Part shown: positions 35,103-46,485 of the stretch, one piece after another
How positions within the stretch are numbered: position 1 is the stretch's first letter
Layout of the letters: every line of letters starts with the position of its first letter
NCBI GenBank assembly: GCA_963930775.1
Contig: OZ005694.1
Span: forward strand, 1,674,001 to 1,738,000
Reading direction: 5' to 3'
Length of the DNA: 64,000 bases
Source of the DNA: Cliona cf. orientalis
Taxonomy: Eukaryota > Porifera > Demospongiae > Clionaida > Clionaidae
Position numbers and translations under genes: made by a program
The notes under the pieces: model-generated
What the model saw: only the letters and a program-made list of their open reading frames with translations
Databases searched by the model: none
What the model was told of the DNA's origin: nothing

Positions 35103-35516
35103 ACACTAAGCAGAAAAAAAAGTTGTTCAAAAACCACCACATAGTTGATCTGGATGCTTAGTAGAGCCATATAATGCAAGCAGGCACCCTATACTCCAAT
35201 TTTGACCAAAGTAGGTATAGGTCGTCACGTTTGTGTGCGCGCGCCTAACGGGGATTCCCCGTTTTTCACGTAGCGCGTGGGCGGAAAACATTGCAAACGT
35301 ATGGCTTCTCTATACAAACATATGGGAAAACTTTAAAGGGCCGTAACTTTAATTGTAAGGTGTGAATCAAAAATCTGTCCGGTCAAATCTCTAGTTTCGA
35401 CCCATTCTGCGTGCCCATGTAAAAATTATCTCCCCAAGTACTCCCAAACCCCCCATGAATTAGATTATTTAATTATTTAATTATTTAAATCTTTTCTTTT
35501 TTTCTACTTAGTGTTT
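35103..35516. mobile_element. Nested element with CACTAAG ends, copy 1
   Basis: ACACTAAGCAGAAAAAA at the left pairs with TTTTTCTACTTAGTGTT at the right. Internal landmarks (GCGCGTGGGCGG, TTTCGACCCATTCTGCGTGC) recur in all copies here. Confidence 0.6.
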
Positions 35517-35530
35517 AACAAGGCGACCTG

Positions 35531-35920
35531 AACACTAAGCAGAAAAAAAAATTAATTGTCCAAAACCACCATATAATTGAGCTGGGTGCATAGTGGAACC
35601 ATACAATGCAAGCAGGCTGCCTAAATTTCAATTTTGTCAAAAAAAATTGGTAAAGGTCGTCAGGTTTATGTGCGCGCGTGGCCCCGCCCCTCACGTAGCG
35701 CGTGGGCGGTAAACATTGCAAATGCATGGCTTCCTATACAAACATATGGGGGTAACTTCAAAGGGCTGTAACTTTAATTCTAAGGCGTAAATCCGGGATC
35801 AAATCTCTAGTTTCGACGCATTCTGCGTGCCCATATAAAAATTGTCCTCCCATGTGCTCCCAAATCCCCCACGAATTAGATTATTTATTTAAATTTGCTT
35901 TTTTTTTCTACTTAGTGTTT
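35531..35920. mobile_element. Nested element with CACTAAG ends, copy 2
   Basis: Directly follows copy 1 in the same orientation, with the same ends and internal landmarks. Both carry the preceding AGGCGACCTGA, so the pair probably arose by tandem duplication. Confidence 0.6.
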
Positions 35921-36178
35921 AATTTTTTAAGTCGTTGCGGTTAATAGTTAAGAAAGAATGCTTTGATCTTGCTTTGAAGTGGGCAATTACCGGTCTTTTC
36001 TTCAGGGGCCACTTCCGGTCGCTAATTACACGCGCATAATCATCCCTGGCCGATTCTAGACACGCCCACCTTCGACCAAAAGCACTCGTATGGCCTCTTC
36101 GGCCACGCCCCTTCACGATTCGCTAATTGAATTAGCCATTCTTGACGCTCACGCCCACGCAATTAAATGGTACCTTAA

Positions 36179-36366
36179 TGTGATAATAACGTTGAAATTC
36201 ACTGTTATAACACCATCCATTCGTCGCTGCCTGATAGATTTAAACCAGTCCCAGAGGTGGGAGGGACCAGTGACTGGGAAACACACCCACTTGTCCCTCC
36301 ATCATCCCTCTTCTCTTTGTAGTCACTGAAATCTGCAAACTCAGCAATAACAGACATAGCGACTTG
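36179..36366. other. Spacer
   Basis: No feature recognised. Confidence 0.3.
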
Positions 36367-36641
36367 TCAAGTGATAGTTCGTAGTTCTTGAACATCCGCT
36401 TCAAAAACATCATCAAAACTATGATCAGAGTTTGGATTTTTGCAAGTAGAATCAACTTCCACTGAAGTATCGTTTGCAGAAGTAGGTGGCTCTGTGGATT
36501 GAATTGTTGCCATAGATACCACTGAGTGGATGTGGGCGGAGTCAGGAGGTGTGGTGCTCAAGGAGGAGAAGAGGGAGGTGATGGAGCCGGAGAAGGGGAG
36601 GATCGGGGCACTCCTTGATGCTGATTGCAATGATGTCCTCC
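36367..36641 (-). CDS. Possible terminal exon, Ser/Thr-rich, unknown
   Basis: An acceptor-like TATTTAG at about 36648-36642 precedes an open frame of about 90 codons rich in Ser, Thr and Pro (GSITSLFSSLSTTPPDSAH) with an acidic tail (DHSFDDVFEADVQELRTIT) and a stop. It has no known domain. Length and composition are compatible with a disordered C-terminus, but no upstream exon was identified. Confidence 0.3.
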
Positions 36642-37238
36642 TAAATAATAGCTAATTAGCTATACAATGTTCATAATAAAATTACACGAATCATGGTCAT
36701 GTACAATGCATACATACATATAGCTAGCTCCCTCAGTTTGCTATTCTCCCTTCGGCAGATTGGCACCAGTAAAACTCCTCCCATTTCATCCAAGGCTCCA
36801 CCCTCTGCTTCTACCTCATGCATGACCGGTCATGATCTTATCTTCTTCCCTCTCTTCTCTGTCAACAGAACTCTCTTGTGAAGACCTTTCTGTCTCTTTC
36901 CTCACCCTCTCCTCCCTCCAAACAGACCGCTCGTGCATAGCTATAATATCTATTCAAAAAAATCCGCGGGTGCCCATGGATATTATAGCTACTAGGAAGA
37001 TGGTTTGATAAGGAGCTCTTGATCTATTGGTAATGGCTATGATGCAATTGTCAGAAATTTTAAGTATGGGGTTCCCACACCTGTGTAGTACTAGTATAGC
37101 CAAGAGTATAAACGTACAGTCCTAATTTCGTAAGATAATAATTATTGTTCTTATAAGCATCTATATGCAGAACAATTAATGTAAAGTACAGAAAACTATG
37201 TCATTTTTCATGGTTGATGAACATTATCAAGATCCCCG

Positions 37239-37505
37239 GTGAAAATGCATGCATTTTTCTCTATGTCTCCTTCTGCAGAAGATGTTGAAGTTTATACTAT
37301 GATAGGCATGCTGGAAGAGGCGCCACTGCTGAGTGCTTTTGAAGGACGAGGGCTAAGGCCTGCGTCAGCAAACTGTGACAGCAGCTACTCCACCTCAATT
37401 AATTCAAAATCTTCTCTCTATTTCATTTTCAAAGAAGTAGCTATTCCTAGACTGCGCAGCTACAACAATAAAAATTTAATGTCGATATTCTCACCTGTGT
37501 AGATT
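37239..37505 (+). repeat. Repeated module, coding-like in one copy
   Basis: The segment passing TGAGTGCTTTTGAAGGACGA recurs at about 39391-39590, and its second half (TTTCATTTTCAAAGAAG) at 40296-40440. Here an acceptor-like TTCTGCAG at 37251-37258 is followed by an open frame (EDVEVYTMIGMLEEAPLLSA) that is broken in the other copy. It precedes the 3'-flank repeat of the receptor array in each case. Coding status is uncertain. Confidence 0.4.
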
Positions 37506-37919
37506 ATTATTGGCTATGATTATTAGCTATAACAACTCCTCCATTATTAAAATGCATGATATTGTAGCTATGTAGAAAATTTTGCTTGCTATTTGCTAGA
37601 CTGCAAAAGTTTTTCTTCCACTGATTCCATGTTCTAGCATATGCAAAACAGAATCTGATGCACGAATTTTGTTATTCAAAGGCCTCAAAAGTTTATAGTA
37701 CTGAAACAAAAATAACGAATTCAAAAGGGGGGAGGATTTACTAACAACAGTTAATTACTAGTCTACACTTATTGCAATTGCATACATAAAACTGTTTAGT
37801 ATCCGCTCATTAATAAAGATCAATGGCAAAGGAAATGCGTAGCTGAAAAATTATCACTTAAATAATAAATGGTGTGATTTGAGTTCATTTTATTAGCTAG
37901 CTATGGCATTCCATAGCTA

Positions 37920-38150
37920 GCTGCTTCGATCATTTTGTGTATTTAGCAGAAGCAGGCATGGTAATGGGCCGAGGAGTAAAATTCATCAGTGGTTCAAGTT
38001 CAGGATCTTCAATTCGCTCATGAATGATGTCATCATCATCAATGATCTCATCGATGACATCATTGCCTTAATTTCGTCTGCACCTCCAACCAGCACTGAG
38101 GCAAGGCTTGATCAAACTCCACACAATAATTACCAGTTGCGATTTGTCTC
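37920..38150 (-). pseudogene. Receptor-like family remnant, C-terminal tail plus middle scrap
   Basis: The tail (PELEP.., ASAKYTK) and the last TM segment (WSLIKPC) are joined at about 38130 to a short piece of the cysteine-rich region. After that comes sequence matching the 5' flank of the 1249-aa gene. It is a whole gene unit reduced by internal deletions to about 230 bp. Confidence 0.7.
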
Positions 38151-38990
38151 GTTTTGAGCGTGGGTTCACGGTTGGGTATACGTAGGGTATCCCGATAATT
38201 TTTAAACCGGATGGCGTAAGAACCCGAGGGGCTGGGGGGAGGGGGGGGGTGGAAGGAGGACTTCAGTTCCAAGGCTCAAAATATAGGGGTCTTAGCCCCT
38301 CTCCTGTGAAAATTACTCTACCCAATAATAATATTACCGTAGGTTGGGTTTTAATTGCGAGTATCTATTAATTGCGAATTGTGAGTTTTTCTACGTTTCG
38401 CAATTAATAGATTCGCAAACATAAACGTGCACGTATACTACAGTACGGTACATGGTCGTCCATCGCAATTATTGGATTCGCAATTTGGCCTGACTTGACT
38501 AGAACGCAATTATTAAACTACATAATTAAAACCCGTCCTACGGTATTATGTGCTGTAGTACCGGTATTGCATGTGATTAAATTACTGTATTTACGGTGAG
38601 TTTGGCTTTTACCGGTACAACATGATCAGCTGTGAGAAAAGGGACCCTTTGTGTTTGTCGTATGTAGCTTATTGTAATAGTGTGTGTGGAGTATACAATA
38701 CATGACTTTGTATACGATACAAAAATAATTATTAATGTATTGTGGGTGTATCCGCTCTTTGTTTGTGTCTATATGCTGATACAAGCGTACTCACTACTAC
38801 ATGTGTAGAAAGCAAACTGGCCATTATCATGATAAAATTAGTCGTGTTTCATACTACTACCATGAATGGTCTTTTTTCTTAGAGCAGATCATGCTTATGC
38901 TCAGAATATTATAGCTTTTAGAAGATGTGAAAATTTTCCTGGGAGAGCATACCGTTCTCAGTCCCCCTATTAATTTTGAAACTTTTCATG
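38151..38990. repeat. Array-flank repeat (pairs with 50780-51295)
   Basis: From about GGCGTAAGAAC through GTACCGGTATT, ACTTATTGTGATAG-like sequence and AGAGCAGATCA, this region matches the 5' flank of the 1249-aa gene at 50780-51295 in the same orientation. It differs by a 207-bp insertion at 38337-38543. The copy at 50780-51295 provides the empty site. Confidence 0.7.
38337..38543. mobile_element. TA-flanked miniature element, 207 bp
   Basis: The inverted ends CCGTAGGTTGGGTTTTAATT and CCGTAGGACGGGTTTTAATT are flanked by TA at 38335-38336 and 38544-38545. The paralogous site near 50930 lacks it. The interior repeats TTAATTGCGAAT-like words. Confidence 0.7.
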
Positions 38991-39831
38991 GGGGCGAACC
39001 CAAGTGAAAAATTATAAATATTTAATTGAATTTCTTGTAATTACCCAAACTCTCCTAAAAGAATAATTATGTCCCATGGCCAAGAACTTTAATAGTGGCA
39101 TAAGATGTTTTGGAGTAACTGATAGTCCCCTTTCTCAAAGCTGCAGTTACATCTTTAATATACTCCTAGAACCATGCGTTTAATATCCTTCAAGTCTTCC
39201 ATAGGATATATGTATTAAAACATACTAATATTACTACACTATAATAATATTATTATAATGCCAGCCAGCAAGAATACTAATATTATGCTGGTCCGTCAGT
39301 TAGCTAGTACTTAATAACAGATAATTATAATGTATACTGTGTACTGCTCTACATATAGACTAACATAATAATTATTAAAGGGATAGCTAGTAGGCACACT
39401 GGAAGAGGTGCTGCTGAGTGCTTTTGAAGGACGAGGGCTAAGGCCTGTCAGCAAACTGTGACAGTAGCTATATTATACTCCATAACTTGATCCCATCGAA
39501 CTCTTGTCTATTTCATTTTCAAAGAAGTGTTCCTTGATTGCAGCTACGACAATGAAATTTAATGTCGATACTCTCACCTGTGTTAATTGACTACATGTAA
39601 TTATAATGTCGATACTGTGACCTGTGCTAATTGGCTAGGTAGTTAGTGCTAATTAATAATATAACAATATTTGTTTCCGTCACTAAAATGTATGAAATTG
39701 TATATGAGAAAATTTTGCTAGCTATTTCTGTAATTTGCCAGATCGTCGAAATTTTTCTCCCACTGATTCCATGTTCTGGCATAACAGAATCTGATGCACG
39801 AATTTAATAAAACCACGTAATCATTATTATT
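38991..39831. other. Spacer with 3'-flank repeat copy
   Basis: AT-rich. Contains the second copy of the 37239 module (39391-39590) and the 3'-flank repeat (39545-39838). No intact gene. Confidence 0.5.
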
Positions 39832-40293
39832 TCTCAGGCAAGGCTTGATCAAACTCCACACAACAATGATACAGAATTGAGCAAACGTGATTCCAATTGA
39901 TATCATAAGCAACTTTGACATTTGATTCAGTAGATTCCCACCTGTACAGAGTTCCAGCACTCGAGACAATAAGGTTCAGCAAGGTAGTACTTTCTAGAAC
40001 TCTCACATTTATTCGCTTGTAAACATTTTTGATCGAAATGAAATAAAATAAGAAGGCTATGAACAGGAATAGTGCAAACACATTCAGTTCTGGATTTTCT
40101 ACTGAAGTTACAGTGAGTGGAACCAGAAATACTCCTCAAACAAGATGTATTGCTCCAACCCAGTATTGGTGCTTATACTTTAAAGGAGATAAGTAAGCAT
40201 CGTAGACAGGGGTTAGCTTGTTGATCACTCACTGCTATGATCGGCTAAGTAGTCCATTGTGTGACAGAACTGACCAGGTGGGCAGCTGCTGTT
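39832..40293 (-). pseudogene. Receptor-like family remnant, same deletion as 31690-32420
   Basis: A TM-region piece (39832-40230, lacking the cytoplasmic tail) is joined to the N-terminal box (40231-40293, CHTMDYLADHSS). The junction CTTGTTGATCACTCACTGC is identical to that at 32270-32290. Stops and frameshifts are present. After the SSCPP codons the sequence switches to the 37239 module. Confidence 0.8.
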
Positions 40294-40804
40294 GTGAACT
40301 GTGACAGCAGCTACTCCACCTCAGTCCATTCAAACTCTTCTCTATTTCATTTTCAAAGAAGAGTTTCATGATTGTCGCTACAACAGTAAAATTTAACATT
40401 GATACTGTTACTTGTGCTAATTGGCTAGTTAGTTAGTGCTACGTAGTAACATAACAACATCATTAAAATGCATGAAATTGTATGTGGAAAATTTTGCTAG
40501 TTATTTCTATGATTTGCTAGACTGTGAAAGTTTTTTGCCCACTGATTCCATGTTCTGGCACAACAGAATCTGATGCATAAATTTTACAAAACCATGCAAT
40601 AACTATTACTCCTCATTAGTTTACAGTACTAATAATGATAATAATTTGGAAAGGGGTGAAGATTCACTAACAGCAGTTATTTACTAATCTACATCTATTA
40701 CAATTGCACGAATAAAACCGTTTACTAACTGCTAATTAATAGAGATCTAAAGTAAATGTGTAGCTGAAAAATTATCACTCAAATATTCAATTTTGCAGTT
40801 TAAG
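40294..40804. repeat. Module plus 3'-flank repeat copy
   Basis: Second half of the 37239 module (40296-40440), then the 3'-flank repeat leading to the polyadenylation signal (AATAAA on the minus strand at 40805-40810) of the next gene copy. Confidence 0.6.
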
Positions 40805-42367
40805 TTTATTTTGGTATCTACTTCGATCATTTAGTATATTTAGCAGAAGCTGGCATGGTAATGGGCCGAGGAGTATCATTGATCAGCGGTTCAAGTTCAG
40901 GATCTTCAATTCGCTCATGAGCAATATCATCATCATCAATGATGTCACGGCCTTTGTTTTGTCTGCACCTCCAACCAGCACTGAGACAAGGCTTGATCAA
41001 ACTCCACACAACAATGACACAGAATTGAGCAAACGTGACTCCACTTGACACCATAAGTAATTTTGACTTTGATTCGGTAGATTCCCACCTGTACAGAGTT
41101 CCAGCACTCAAGACAATAAGGTTCAGCAAGGTAGCGCTTTCTAGAACTCTCACATTTATTCGCTTGTAAATACTCTTAATCGATGTGAAGGAAAGTAGGA
41201 GAGCTATGAATAGGAACAGTGCTAACACATTCAGTTCTGGATTGTCCACTGAAGTTACTGTCAGTAGAACCAGGAGTACTCCTCGAACAAGAAGCATTGC
41301 TCCAAACCAGTATCGGTGCTTATCCTTCAAAGGAGCAAGGTAAGTATCGTAGACAGGGGCTAGCTTGTTGATCCACTTGAGTGGCCTTACATGAGACACT
41401 CTCCTCAAAGGCTGAATGAACAGAAGCAGGAATGTGTAGGGAAGCCACAGGAATACAAGAGTAACAATGGCCGCTAAGAAAAGGAAAATGTGGGGGTATT
41501 GGCAGTAGCGTAGGTTTCCATCGAGGTACCACACAACATAGGAGGTGTTCTGTGGGTACTGTGCTATCACTGTAACTGAGGTGGCATCTATTACAGTACG
41601 AAGGAGCTTCATATAAGATAGAAGGAAGAGTGTGGCTAGAAGAGGAACAGCTCTGCTACCGATGAGGTCAGTGAGGCGAGAGGAGTAGCGGCAAGCAATA
41701 ATGATAACACCGGCAATGGCCCACACGTAGAATGGGAATAGAAACTACAGCCATGTCTTCCAGTAAGCATCGAGTCCAATAAAGAAGCAAGTCTCCATTC
41801 CAAAATCCAAGTTGAGCCAGGCAATAAAAAATTGAAGGAATGTGAACAAACAATTTGCTCCAATGTCTGAGGGAAAGAGTATTATTTTGTAGCCCCATAC
41901 AATATTAACATAGAAGATGATTCCATTACTGAGTCCTTGAGTGGCAGTGAGATTGAGTGCAAGGATAAGGAACACAAGGAGGACACCAGTAGCAGCAGCA
42001 AAGGCAAGCAGGAGTGCCACGTTATGACTGTTGGGACATTCAATGCACCGAGAAGATCCAATTGCCAGGCTAAAGCTGTCCTTACAGGCACCACACAGGA
42101 TGCCAGTTCGGTTGGAGGCACACTGCTTGCTGGGATCATCTCCAATATTGACTGTCTTGTTGCCTGACTTGCAATAGAGTAGGGGACAGAATCTGTTGTA
42201 CATGATACCAGTTCTATTACTCTCATTGAAGGTTGCATTCACCCACACAGTGCCGTTCCACTGCAGGAGACCAGTTTTATTTTCTACTAAACAACTGAAG
42301 CCATTGTTAGCCAAGACAGGATAACAGCTGCATGTGGTTTCGTCATGATTTAGAGTCAGTCCTGGAG

Positions 42368-42680
42368 CATAGGCGGATCCAGCATAGGGGCACAAGGGGC
42401 ACGTGCCCCCCCTTTTTGGAGAGCCACACATGCAAACTATATAGCTACAAGAGAGGCACACATTCTAGGGCTATCAACTGTGGAGTAAAACTATCTATAA
42501 ACCAACTTACTTAGTGCTCTTTGGCTCAAATGGCTGAGCCACTTCCATTTACCACGTGTCGACTAGCGTTAAGCGGCAATTTAAGGGGTGTGGTCAAGTG
42601 TTAGGGGGCGTGGTCGAAAATTTTTCGCGCGCGCTTCGCGCGTGTGCCCCCTCCTATCACAGATCCTGGATCCGCCACTG
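42368..42680. mobile_element. hAT-like miniature element, 5-bp TSD TGGAG
   Basis: The left end CATAGGCGGATCCAG and the inverted right end CAGTGGCGGATCCAG are flanked by TGGAG at 42363-42367 and 42681-42685. Paralogues at 28515-28540 and 48385-48410 have the uninterrupted target (CCTGGAGGGCAGCCTGGGAG). It inserted in the codons for the PGCPPGLTLN segment. Confidence 0.9.
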
Positions 42681-43315
42681 TGGAGGGCAGCCTGGGAGTA
42701 AGGTGATATTTATAATTATTGGTGTTGTTACAACCAGACTGATTATGCGAAATATAATCAGGTATTTCATGCTTGATCATATGTTCATAGTTGAAGATAT
42801 CATATTCTGTTGATTCATTGCTAGTGACAGCAGATACTGGCCGAGATGATGTTTGCAACAACAATAATTCATAATCACGTTTTGAGTAAACTGTATAGTT
42901 AAAAGGAAAACATTTTCCACTGTCGATTACAAGTTGTGATTTGTCTCGTTTCGAGGAATTATGAGAAAGGAATCTGGCATGGATCGTTCCAACTGCAGTG
43001 CCAAAGTCATAACCCACTATACATGCAGATAATGTGATGGTTTCACCACGATAAACACTGGTATTAGTGAAAATATATGAGATATTAGCACACTGTGGTT
43101 TACCATTGGAGTCACAGAGACACACACGCTGAGGAGCAGAGGATACTGGAGATAGGGTCTCACTGAGGCCAGGGTCAAATGCGATGTTAACATACTCTTT
43201 AGGTTCTTCATCTATATAAAAACAGTGAGGTTTTCCTTGTCGATTCACAAAAATTATTTTATCTCTAGAACATGAACCATCCCTTACACTTGCTCCATAC
43301 ATGTGGTGACCAACA

Positions 43316-45087
43316 TACGGTGGCCGAGAAGGGCCATTCCAAACTTTCAATTTCTCGATTTGCATTTCTGAATTGGTAATTTCCAAATTCGCATTTCTAA
43401 AGTTGTCATTTCAAAATCTTTACTTAATTTAGCCAGCAATTAGACTACTGTGCTTAATGGCTTCTGCGAACTGTGCGTACCCGTCTTTGAGCATAGATAG
43501 AGCGAGCACTCAAACCAGATAGCACACCGCGTCATAGTAGTAGAGTATAAGGTACTGATCTTCGGACGTAGATATTTTCGGACATCACTAAGCCATCTTC
43601 ATTCAACCTGATGCTCCTTCTCGAACATAAACAGATAGCTCTACCCAATAGTATTTACCATCTTTAATCTGTGACCATAGTACTAAGTTACGTGGGTACT
43701 GTACTAAATCAAAGATCTTGTACGAAATATTGATTTCTGTCCAGGAGTATGAATTTTCGACCAACCTTCATAAAAAATAAACAAAAAGTGATCAACTGTC
43801 TCCAACACCGATATGACTCTCCTACTACCTTGCCGTTCTTGATTGATAATTGCAACTCCCGAAGCCCCTCCCACTGCGCATGCGCAGTGGGAGGGGCTTC
43901 GGGAGTTGCAATTACCAGTCAAGAACGGCAAGGTAGTACGTATCGGTGTTGGAGAGAGTTGATCATTTTTGGTTTATTTTTTATGAAGATTAGTCGAAAA
44001 TTCATACTCCTGGACAGAAATCAATATTTCGTACAAGATCTTTGATTTAGTACAGTACCCACGTCGCTTAGTACTATGGTCACAGATTATAAAATGTAAT
44101 TACTATGCGGGGATAGAGCTACCTATTTATGTTCGAGAAGGTGCATCGGATTGAATGAATATGGCTTAGTGATATCCGAAAATTCCTACGTCCGAAGATC
44201 AGTACCTTGCTCTACTCATACTCCAAATTGTATCGGCGCGCGGACTAGGGGGTCAAAGGTCAATACTACGTGGTTATCGATTTCTATTTCTGAATTGACG
44301 ATTTCCAATCCTGGGCATTTCTTATTCGGTAGATTTCCTATTTCATTCTAGCTACATAGACGGTTTGCATCCTTCCTTCCATTACCTCCACGAACTCTCA
44401 GGGAGTTACACAGGGCGCATGCGCACAGGAATGTGAACCTTTGCGTGTCCAAGCCCCGCCCCTACCTGTGAAGCGCATGGTAGACAATATTTAATATCGC
44501 TGATGGTGACAGAAAAGCCTTAAGCTTACTAATGCAATAATGATGAAAACAAAATTAATATGAAAATTAGAACGCAAAAAGTTAGACTTTAATACAAAAA
44601 AATTAATGGGAGGGGCTGGCTAGAGCTAGGATTATATCGGGGATATATCAAGCCTCGTTCCCAGGCCACACCCAGTTGCACGCTGACTGGGAGTGGCCCG
44701 AGAACGAGGCTACGATGTACAACTTCAGAAATGAAGATTTTAGAAATGCAGCACAGCGAGGATTTGGAAATCGTTACTTCAGAAACAGATATCGACTCGA
44801 CGAGAACACGTTTCTGTTGACCTTTGACCCCCAGCCTGCGCGCCAGCATTAGAGTACGACGCGGTATGTTATCTGGTTTGAGTGCTCGCTCTATCCTCTA
44901 TCTATCCTCAAAGACACGAAGTTCGCGGAAGCTACCATTAAATACAGTAGTCTAGCTGCTGGCTAAAATAAAGGTTCAAGTAAAGATTTTGAAATGACAA
45001 TTTTAGAAATACGAGTTTGTAAACGATCAATTCAGAAATGGAAATCGAGAAATTGGAAGTTTGGAATGGCCCTTCTCGGCCACCGTA
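43316..45087. mobile_element. TIR element, 1.8 kb, 6-bp TSD CCAACA
   Basis: The inverted ends TACGGTGGCCGAGAAGG match those of the 24653-25442 element. Flanks are CCAACA at 43310-43315 and 45088-45093; paralogues show the empty target. The inner arms pair over long distances (43430-43540 with 44860-44980; 43541-44217 folds on itself), so nearly the whole element can form nested hairpins. No transposase. Confidence 0.85.
43851..43910. repeat. Perfect 60-bp palindrome
   Basis: TGCAACTCCCGAAGCCCCTC and the ten bases after it meet their exact reverse complement with no spacer. It is the centre of the about 670-bp foldback inside the 43316-45087 element. Confidence 0.95.
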
Positions 45088-46485
45088 CCAACACCACGTT
45101 GTGCATCATTTCTGATAAAAGATACTTTAGCGGAGTAGTCTGTGATCATGAATATACATGGTTGTGAAGACTGGGAATACACCGCTCCACCAACATCAAA
45201 TGCTGTGTTATTGATAAACTGAATACTCAACTGATATCCCACTGTGGCCATGAGTAATGATGGCATGCTACTATAGAGAACACCTCCTTGAAATGCAGAG
45301 TTATTGAAAAAGAGTAATTTGGCATAATTACCAACAATGATAGAGGGGTGGATACCTTCTTCTATAAAAATTGCACCACCTTTCACTTATGCTGAATTCA
45401 CAATGAACTTTACCAATTTTTTAGTCCTAATAACCATGGTTCCATAAAAAAACAAACTATTGCTCCTCCTCCATTTGATGCTCTATTGTCATAAAATTCA
45501 ATACCACTTGAGTTCACATGAATAATTGAATTCACTAACCTTATAGCTCCTCCAACATCTGCAGAATTGTGGCTGAAAATCAAGTTTGCCTTTCGGTCAA
45601 CAATCAATGTTCCACTCAAGAGCCCAATTGCTCCACTGAATTCAGCACGGTTGTATGTAAATATTACACACGATTCAGCACCTACAGTAATCATTCCATC
45701 CCACATGTACACCACTCCACCATCACCATAACCAGCAGTATTATACATAAATATCACTCTTGCTTTAGCACCAATGTGCATCACTGCACCCAGCCCATAC
45801 ACTGCTTCACCATGACCTCTGCATGTTAGGTTGATAAAGCACACAGATGCACCTGTTGTGATGTTAAGTGAAGATCTGAGCTCAGGGTGAGTGGTTTTTA
45901 GATTCACTGCTGTACCTGATGAAGAGTGGATCACTTTAGTACTGTTGGTAAAGTTTACATTTCCTGCTAATGTTACTACACTAGAAAGGGCAACAATAAT
46001 TGAATGTGGTCGATGTCTGTAGGACTCAAGTGTGCTGTTGCTCACAATTATCCCATCACTAAGATTACTACTAATAAAACAGTTTTCTTTGAATGTACAA
46101 TTGTCCAGTAAAGCTTGTGAGCCTCTGCCTACAATGTAGATGAAGGATAAGCTTTCATGTATGCCAGGATAGCCATTGAGGTTGGAACTCTTCACTGCAA
46201 TATGGCTCTCTTTAAGATTTACCGCAGGACATCTCATCGTCAGAGTTGTGATGTTCACAAAGCTGATATTGAAGAATTGAATAACTGTGCACTTGGGTTC
46301 ACCAACAAAATGATAGTCAATGATGACATTCTCTCTGGATTCTGCAGCTCCTTTCATGACAAATGAGTGGAGGTTTTGTACAGTCAAGTCCTTTGTATAG
46401 TTGTGGACTCCACACGTAAATATCAGTGTTACATTGACATTGTCTGATGAAAAGAATTCACTACTATGGTTGGCTAAGTAGTTTG

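Larger units (their letters stand above)
34323..36174. mobile_element. TTAA-target TIR element with two nested inserts
   Basis: The inverted ends GGTACCATTAAATTGCGTGG continue into GCGTGAG. Flanks are TTAA at 34319-34322 and 36175-36178. The left half is shared with the elements at 59265, 60280 and 61678, and the right half with the first two of those. Between them lie a T23 run (about 35067-35089) and two CACTAAG-ended inserts. TTAA duplication suggests piggyBac- or Kolobok-type mobilisation. The ORFs within are repeated only because the DNA is repeated. Confidence 0.75.
40827..46485 (-). pseudogene. Receptor-like gene copy split by two transposons
   Basis: Homologous to the 1249-aa gene from about residue 60 to the end, in five pieces. 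45410-46485: beta-helix. A frameshift follows near 45400. 45088-45386: last GGA repeats. Then the 43316-45087 element. 42681-43315: cysteine-rich region. Then the 42368-42680 element. 40827-42367: Cys-rich and TM domain, with TAG at 41745-41747 where paralogues have CAG. The signal peptide and SCPGNSSCPP box are absent; homology begins abruptly near 46485 after GGCTAAGTAG. Both inserts carry exact target duplications of family sequence, so the breaks are insertions and not introns. Confidence 0.85.

Noticed and set aside
36693-36881. Plus-strand exon after TTCGGCAG
   Set aside because: Open for about 45 codons after an acceptor-like site, but low complexity, with no homology, no partner exon and a candidate exon on the opposite strand nearby.
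42368-45087. Breaks in the 40827-46485 copy as introns
   Set aside because: Both inserts have terminal inverted repeats and exact target duplications, lack consensus splice ends at the borders, and are absent from paralogues.
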